From Rhodobacteraceae bacterium UBA2776 (GTDB lineage Bacteria; Pseudomonadota; Alphaproteobacteria; Rhodobacterales; Rhodobacteraceae), in assembly GCA_002352425.1 (NCBI GenBank), contig DEIK01000124.1, positions 1 through 10,075 of the forward strand: a DNA stretch of 10,075 bases, in the 5' to 3' direction. The stretch's first letter is position 1; every line of letters starts with the position of its first letter. Position numbers and translations under genes: made by a program. Positions 6,310-10,075 of the stretch are shown here, one piece after another. The notes under the pieces were generated by a model. It had not been told where the DNA came from, made no database searches, and saw only the letters and a program-made list of their open reading frames with translations.

Positions 6310-9300
6310 CTACATCTTGAATACGCGGTAAATCGCAGGGATCACCAGCACCGTCAGGATGGTTGATGTGGCCAGTCCAAACAGCAATGATATTGCCAGC
6401 CCTTGGAAAATCGGGTCGGTTAGGATCACGCCTGCACCGATCATTGCGGCAATCGCCGTCAGCAAGATCGGTTTGAAACGGGTGGCGCCTGCTTCAATCA
6501 GGATGTCCAGATCAACGCGGCCTTTGCCCTCATGGCGGATGAAATCCACCAACAGGATCGAGTTGCGCACGATGATCCCCGCCAGTGCGATAAAGCCGAT
6601 CATAGACGTTGCCGAAAACGGTGCGTTGAACAGCCAATGGCCCAGCATGATGCCAAGGAAGGTCAGCGGGACGGGGGTTAGAATCACCAGCGGCAATCGG
6701 AAGGATCCGAACTGCGCCACCACGAGAATGTAAATCCCGAGCAAGGCCACAGCAAAGGCCGCGCCCATATCGCGGAAGGTGACCCAGGTGACTTCCCATT
6801 CGCCGTCCCACAACAATGTGGTTGTGGTTTCATCTGTGGGCATGCCGTTCAGGCTGATCACCGGTTTTTCCATGTCAGACCAGTCCATTTTGTCCAGTTC
6901 TTCGGCCACGGCCAGCATGCCGTATAGCGGGGCTTCGAATTGGCCCGCCATTTCGCCCATGACCATTTCAGCAAAGCGACCGTTGCGCCTGAAAATCGGG
7001 AACGAGGCCTGTTCATGGGCGATGGTTACAACGTCGCCCAATTCGACGACGCCGCGGTCACCCGGCAAGACGTTGGTCGGCACAGGCGTGGCCATCACGC
7101 GTTCATCCATCACGCGGTCGCGACGGTCGCGACCGACCACAATCGGGATCGGTTGGCGGCCTTTGCCACGGTGCGAATAACCAACGGTGATTTGGTTGTT
7201 CAGCAGACGCAGGGTGTCCATCGCGTCGCTTTCCTGGACGTGGTAGAATTCCAGATCATCGGGCGACAGCACTGCCCGCATCCGGCGGGGTTGAATGCCA
7301 AAGCCGTCATCGACATCGACCACATAGGGCACGGCCTCAAACGCTTGACGAATGCGGCGCGCGGCTTCGCGGCGGGTGTCGGCGTCGGGGCCATAGACCT
7401 CGGCCAGCAGGGTGGCGATAACGGGCGGGCCGGGGGGTGGTTCGACCGTTTTGATGTTTGTGCCGGGCGGCACGTCCATTTCGGTCAGCAATTCGCGCAG
7501 TTCCAGCGCGATTTCATGGCTGGGGCGGCTGCGCTTGTCCTTGCCCTTAAGGTTGATTTGCACATCCCCAAGTTCAGGCGATTGGCGCAAGAAATAGTGG
7601 CGCACTAGCCCATTGAAATTGAACGGCGAGGCGGTGCCGGAATAGGTTTGCACCGAGGTGACTTCGTGCAGACCAAGCGCGATCCGAGCAGCCTGTTGGG
7701 CAACTGCGTCTGTGGCCTCGACCGACGAGCCTTCGGGCAGATCAATCACCACCGAGAGTTCGGATTTGTTATCAAACGGCAGCAGTTTTACGGTGACGTC
7801 ACGCGTATAGATCACCGCCAACGAGCCGAAAGATGTCACCACCACAATCAGTAAAAAGATCAGGCTGGTCGACTTTTTCAGCAGCAACGGGCGTGCGATA
7901 CTGGTGTAGATTTTATCCAGTCGGCCACCGGATTCGGCGTCCTCGTCATGGTGCATTTCGGCTTTGCCAGCGACCTTCATCATCAGCCACGGGGTGACCA
8001 TGACGGCGATGAAAAACGAGAATATCATTGCGGCAGAGGCGTTGGCGGGGATCGGGCTCATGTAAGGGCCCATCAGGCCCGACACGAACAGCATTGGCAA
8101 CAGGGCGACCACCACGGTCAAGGTGGCGACGATGGTGGGGTTTCCGACCTCGGCCACGGCGGCGATCGCTGCGCCAAAGCGGCTTTGACCGTTGGATTTC
8201 ATGCCCCAATGGCGGGCGATGTTTTCGATCACAACGATGGCGTCATCCACCAAAATCCCGATGGAAAAGATCAACGCGAACAGGGACACGCGGTTCAAGG
8301 TGTAGCCCATCAACCACGCTGCAAACAGCGTCAGCAGGATGGTCATCGGGATCACCACGGCGACCACAATGGCCTCGCGCCAGCCAATTGAAATCAACAC
8401 AAGTGCAACGATCGACACGGTGGCAAGACCCAAGTGAAACAGCAGTTCGTTAGCCTTTTCATCGGCGGTTTCGCCGTAGTCGCGTGTCACCTCGACGTTG
8501 ATGCTGTCGGGGATCAGATTTCCCTCAAGGCTCTCGACTTTGTGCAAAATAGCTTCGGCGACCATCACTGCATTGGCACCGGCGCGCTTGGCGACGGACA
8601 GAGTGACGGCGGGCATGCGCTCGATATCATTGTCACCAACACGGTGCAGGGTGGCGACGTGCATTTCATCAAGATCAGTGACAAAGCTGACCTCAGCCAC
8701 ATCGCGCACATAGACTGGGCGCCCATCGCGCGAGGTCAATTTCAGGTTGCCGATCTGGTCGGGCGTGGACAGGGTGTCGCCGAGGATCAGACCAATTTGA
8801 TCGCCGCCATCGCGCAGGGTGCCCGCGGGTGTGGTCGCGTTCGCACCCTGTACCTTGCCGACCAGTTGTTGCAGCGTCACGCCGTAAAGCGCCAGTTTTT
8901 CAGGGTTGGGCGCGACACGCAACGCATCAAAGGTTTCGCCGACCATATAGGTCAAGCCAACGTCGTCGATTTTGTTGATTTCGGAGTCGACCTCACGCAC
9001 GATGCGCGACAAATCATTTGCCGTCATCGTGGTTTGGCCGGATTTTGGCGAAAACGTCAATGTTACGATCGCCACGTCATTGATGCCGCGGCCAACCACC
9101 AGCGGTTCGGGAATGCCCACTGGGATGCGGTCCATATTGGCGCGCAATTTGTCGTGGACGCGTAAAATCGCGGTTTCGGAGTCAACGCCAACGATGAAGC
9201 GCGCTGTGACCATCACTTGATTGTCACGAGTCGAGGAATAGACATGCTCGACCTGATCAATGCCCTTCACAATAGCTTCGAGCGGTTCAGTCACCAGCTT

Positions 9301-9522
9301 CACCGCGTCCTCAGCTTTGAGCCCCGCGGCCTCGACATGGATGTCGACCAAAGGCACGGAAATTTGCGGCTCTTCTTCGCGGGGCAGGCTGACCAGCGCG
9401 ATCATCCCAACTGCAAGCGAGGCCAGCAAAATGAGCGGAGTCAGCGGTGATGCGATGAATTTTTGGGTCAGTTGACCCGCGATGCCGAGAGGGGCCGTTT
9501 TTTCGGGCTTGGCGTCACTCAT
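6310..9522 (-). CDS. RND-family efflux permease (AcrB-like inner-membrane pump)
   Basis: A full-length, proton-driven inner-membrane transporter of 1070 residues from ATG 9522; a TTG at 9528 would add two. The first membrane helix lies at about 28-48, followed by a large periplasmic porter domain (about 49-358). Helices 2-6 include GILVDDAIVVIEN, with the paired proton-relay aspartates at 426-427. A second periplasmic domain (about 575-885) and helices 8-12 follow, ending IPAIYRVFKM. The N-terminal LPREEEPQISVPLV block is typical of RND permeases. In helix 10 the position of AcrB Lys940 appears to be Arg986 (IIVRNSILLVDF). The start overlaps the membrane fusion protein stop by 8 bp (ATGAGTGA), so the two are translationally coupled as two parts of a tripartite pump; an outer-membrane channel gene is not in the window. 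The gene is convergent with the Rieske pseudogene, 17 bp apart. Substrates cannot be inferred; the HME metal-pump signature is not seen. Confidence 0.97.
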   Translation of the reverse strand: MSDAKPEKTAPLGIAGQLTQKFIASPLTPLILLASLAVGMIALVSLPREEEPQISVPLVDIHVEAAGLKAEDAVKLVTEPLEAIVKGIDQVEHVYSSTRDNQVMVTARFIVGVDSETAILRVHDKLRANMDRIPVGIPEPLVVGRGINDVAIVTLTFSPKSGQTTMTANDLSRIVREVDSEINKIDDVGLTYMVGETFDALRVAPNPEKLALYGVTLQQLVGKVQGANATTPAGTLRDGGDQIGLILGDTLSTPDQIGNLKLTSRDGRPVYVRDVAEVSFVTDLDEMHVATLHRVGDNDIERMPAVTLSVAKRAGANAVMVAEAILHKVESLEGNLIPDSINVEVTRDYGETADEKANELLFHLGLATVSIVALVLISIGWREAIVVAVVIPMTILLTLFAAWLMGYTLNRVSLFALIFSIGILVDDAIVVIENIARHWGMKSNGQSRFGAAIAAVAEVGNPTIVATLTVVVALLPMLFVSGLMGPYMSPIPANASAAMIFSFFIAVMVTPWLMMKVAGKAEMHHDEDAESGGRLDKIYTSIARPLLLKKSTSLIFLLIVVVTSFGSLAVIYTRDVTVKLLPFDNKSELSVVIDLPEGSSVEATDAVAQQAARIALGLHEVTSVQTYSGTASPFNFNGLVRHYFLRQSPELGDVQINLKGKDKRSRPSHEIALELRELLTEMDVPPGTNIKTVEPPPGPPVIATLLAEVYGPDADTRREAARRIRQAFEAVPYVVDVDDGFGIQPRRMRAVLSPDDLEFYHVQESDAMDTLRLLNNQITVGYSHRGKGRQPIPIVVGRDRRDRVMDERVMATPVPTNVLPGDRGVVELGDVVTIAHEQASFPIFRRNGRFAEMVMGEMAGQFEAPLYGMLAVAEELDKMDWSDMEKPVISLNGMPTDETTTTLLWDGEWEVTWVTFRDMGAAFAVALLGIYILVVAQFGSFRLPLVILTPVPLTFLGIMLGHWLFNAPFSATSMIGFIALAGIIVRNSILLVDFIRHEGKGRVDLDILIEAGATRFKPILLTAIAAMIGAGVILTDPIFQGLAISLLFGLATSTILTVLVIPAIYRVFKM

Positions 9523-10075
9523 GGTCAATCACCACTTCGTCGCCCGCCATAACGCCGGTCAAAACCTCGACCCAGATATCGCCAACCAGCGACACTTGTG
9601 CACCCAGAACCACGGCACGGCGCAATGGTTCGCCGTTGACCTGAACCGTGATGAAATCAATGCCGCCCTGCATCAATACCACGGATTGTGGCACCAACAG
9701 CGCGTCGCGTTCGCCTACCGGCAGGCGCACTGGGATGCGGCGGCCAACATAGCGGTCATCAAGGCCGATGACCTCGACATCAGCCAGCACGCGGCCGTTT
9801 TCGATCTGCGGATAGATTTTTGCGAGGCGGCCGATCTGGCCTTCGCCAATAGTGATTTCGTCGCCTTGGTTTAGGGCTGTTGCGTGCCGTTCAGGAACCG
9901 AGAGCCGCAGGAACGACCCACCGCCGCCGATAACGGCAATGGTTTCGCCCGGCGTGATGACCGAGCCCTTGGAGGGCGGCACGGATAGAACGATGCCGGC
10001 TTCGGGCGCCAAGACAGCCCCCTCGGAAACCTGTTGGTCGATCACCAGTTGCTGGGCCTCGACGCCGCGAATTTC
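9515..10075 (-). CDS. HlyD/AcrA-type membrane fusion protein of the RND pump, N-terminus outside window
   Basis: The last 186 residues of a periplasmic adaptor subunit are in the window; the open frame runs past position 10075, so start and signal sequence are not visible. The visible part begins at the end of the coiled-coil hairpin (EIRGVEAQQLVIDQQ). The second half of the lipoyl/barrel-sandwich domain follows (VLAPEAGIVLSVPPSKGSVI, about residues 21-45), then a beta-barrel region (SFLRLSVPERHATALNQGDE, about 54-125) and a C-terminal membrane-proximal domain (VNGEPLRRAVVLGAQ, then EVLTGVMAGDEVVID). This order is diagnostic of the family. It bridges the permease to an outer-membrane channel. 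The stop overlaps the permease start by 8 bp, so the pair forms an operon transcribed leftwards from beyond the window. Confidence 0.93.
   Translation of the reverse strand, partial: EIRGVEAQQLVIDQQVSEGAVLAPEAGIVLSVPPSKGSVITPGETIAVIGGGGSFLRLSVPERHATALNQGDEITIGEGQIGRLAKIYPQIENGRVLADVEVIGLDDRYVGRRIPVRLPVGERDALLVPQSVVLMQGGIDFITVQVNGEPLRRAVVLGAQVSLVGDIWVEVLTGVMAGDEVVIDHE

Noticed and set aside
5871..6320. Open frame that could be called a stand-alone small Rieske protein
   Set aside because: Its first residues are out-of-frame sequence and its end after 6170 has no family similarity. The N-terminal part of the same protein is readable in other frames upstream, so it is a pseudogene fragment.
8434..9165. 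243-residue plus-strand open frame inside the RND permease gene
   Set aside because: It is antisense to a complete, motif-rich permease and shows no recognisable domain; such shadow frames are usual in GC-rich genes.

Overview
The window looks like a chromosomal segment of an alphaproteobacterium of the Rhodobacteraceae (Roseobacter-type). This rests on the style of the proteins (LacI regulator, P1B copper ATPase, RND pump, ECF sigma factor paired with a VWA protein) and the moderately high GC coding bias. It is inferred from protein character only; no 16S rRNA or other marker is present.

Layout, left to right. (1) On the minus strand, an ECF-type RNA polymerase sigma factor (752-1297) overlaps by 4 bp the start of a membrane-anchored, YfbK-like von Willebrand factor A protein (755 to beyond position 1). 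(2) Upstream of them on the same strand lies a complete two-HMA copper-exporting P1B-type ATPase, CopA (1359-3821). It has a textbook MerR/CueR-type promoter at 3871-3901, with a 19-bp spacer and a dyad, although no cueR is in the window. (3) Positions 3822-4115 hold that promoter and then an AT-rich stretch with a repeated TTAAACACCACA motif. After it comes a small three-helix membrane protein of CBU_0592 type on the plus strand (4116-4394). (4) Convergent with it is a LacI/GntR-like repressor (4402-5427). (5) The 301-bp region upstream of lacI holds an 18-bp palindromic LacI/GntR-type operator, a strong symmetric terminator-like hairpin and an abutting 16-bp perfect palindrome. (6) The plus-strand gene at 5729-6292 is a decayed Rieske oxygenase alpha subunit. 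It can be repaired on paper by undoing a lost A, a 22-bp imperfect duplication and an extra T, but it has also lost most of its catalytic domain. (7) Convergent with the pseudogene, a complete RND efflux permease (6310-9522) overlaps by 8 bp the end of its membrane fusion protein (9515 to beyond 10075), forming a tripartite-pump operon read leftwards from outside the window.

Functionally the segment combines copper export under copper control, a possible membrane-signalling ECF/VWA pair, an RND pump, and a catabolic locus in which the regulator and operator look intact while the divergent oxygenase is dead. I see no tRNA, rRNA, insertion sequence, CRISPR array or phage gene. No clearly novel multi-gene system is visible. 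The most informative points are the reconstructable pseudogene with its surviving regulatory region and the ECF/VWA pair.
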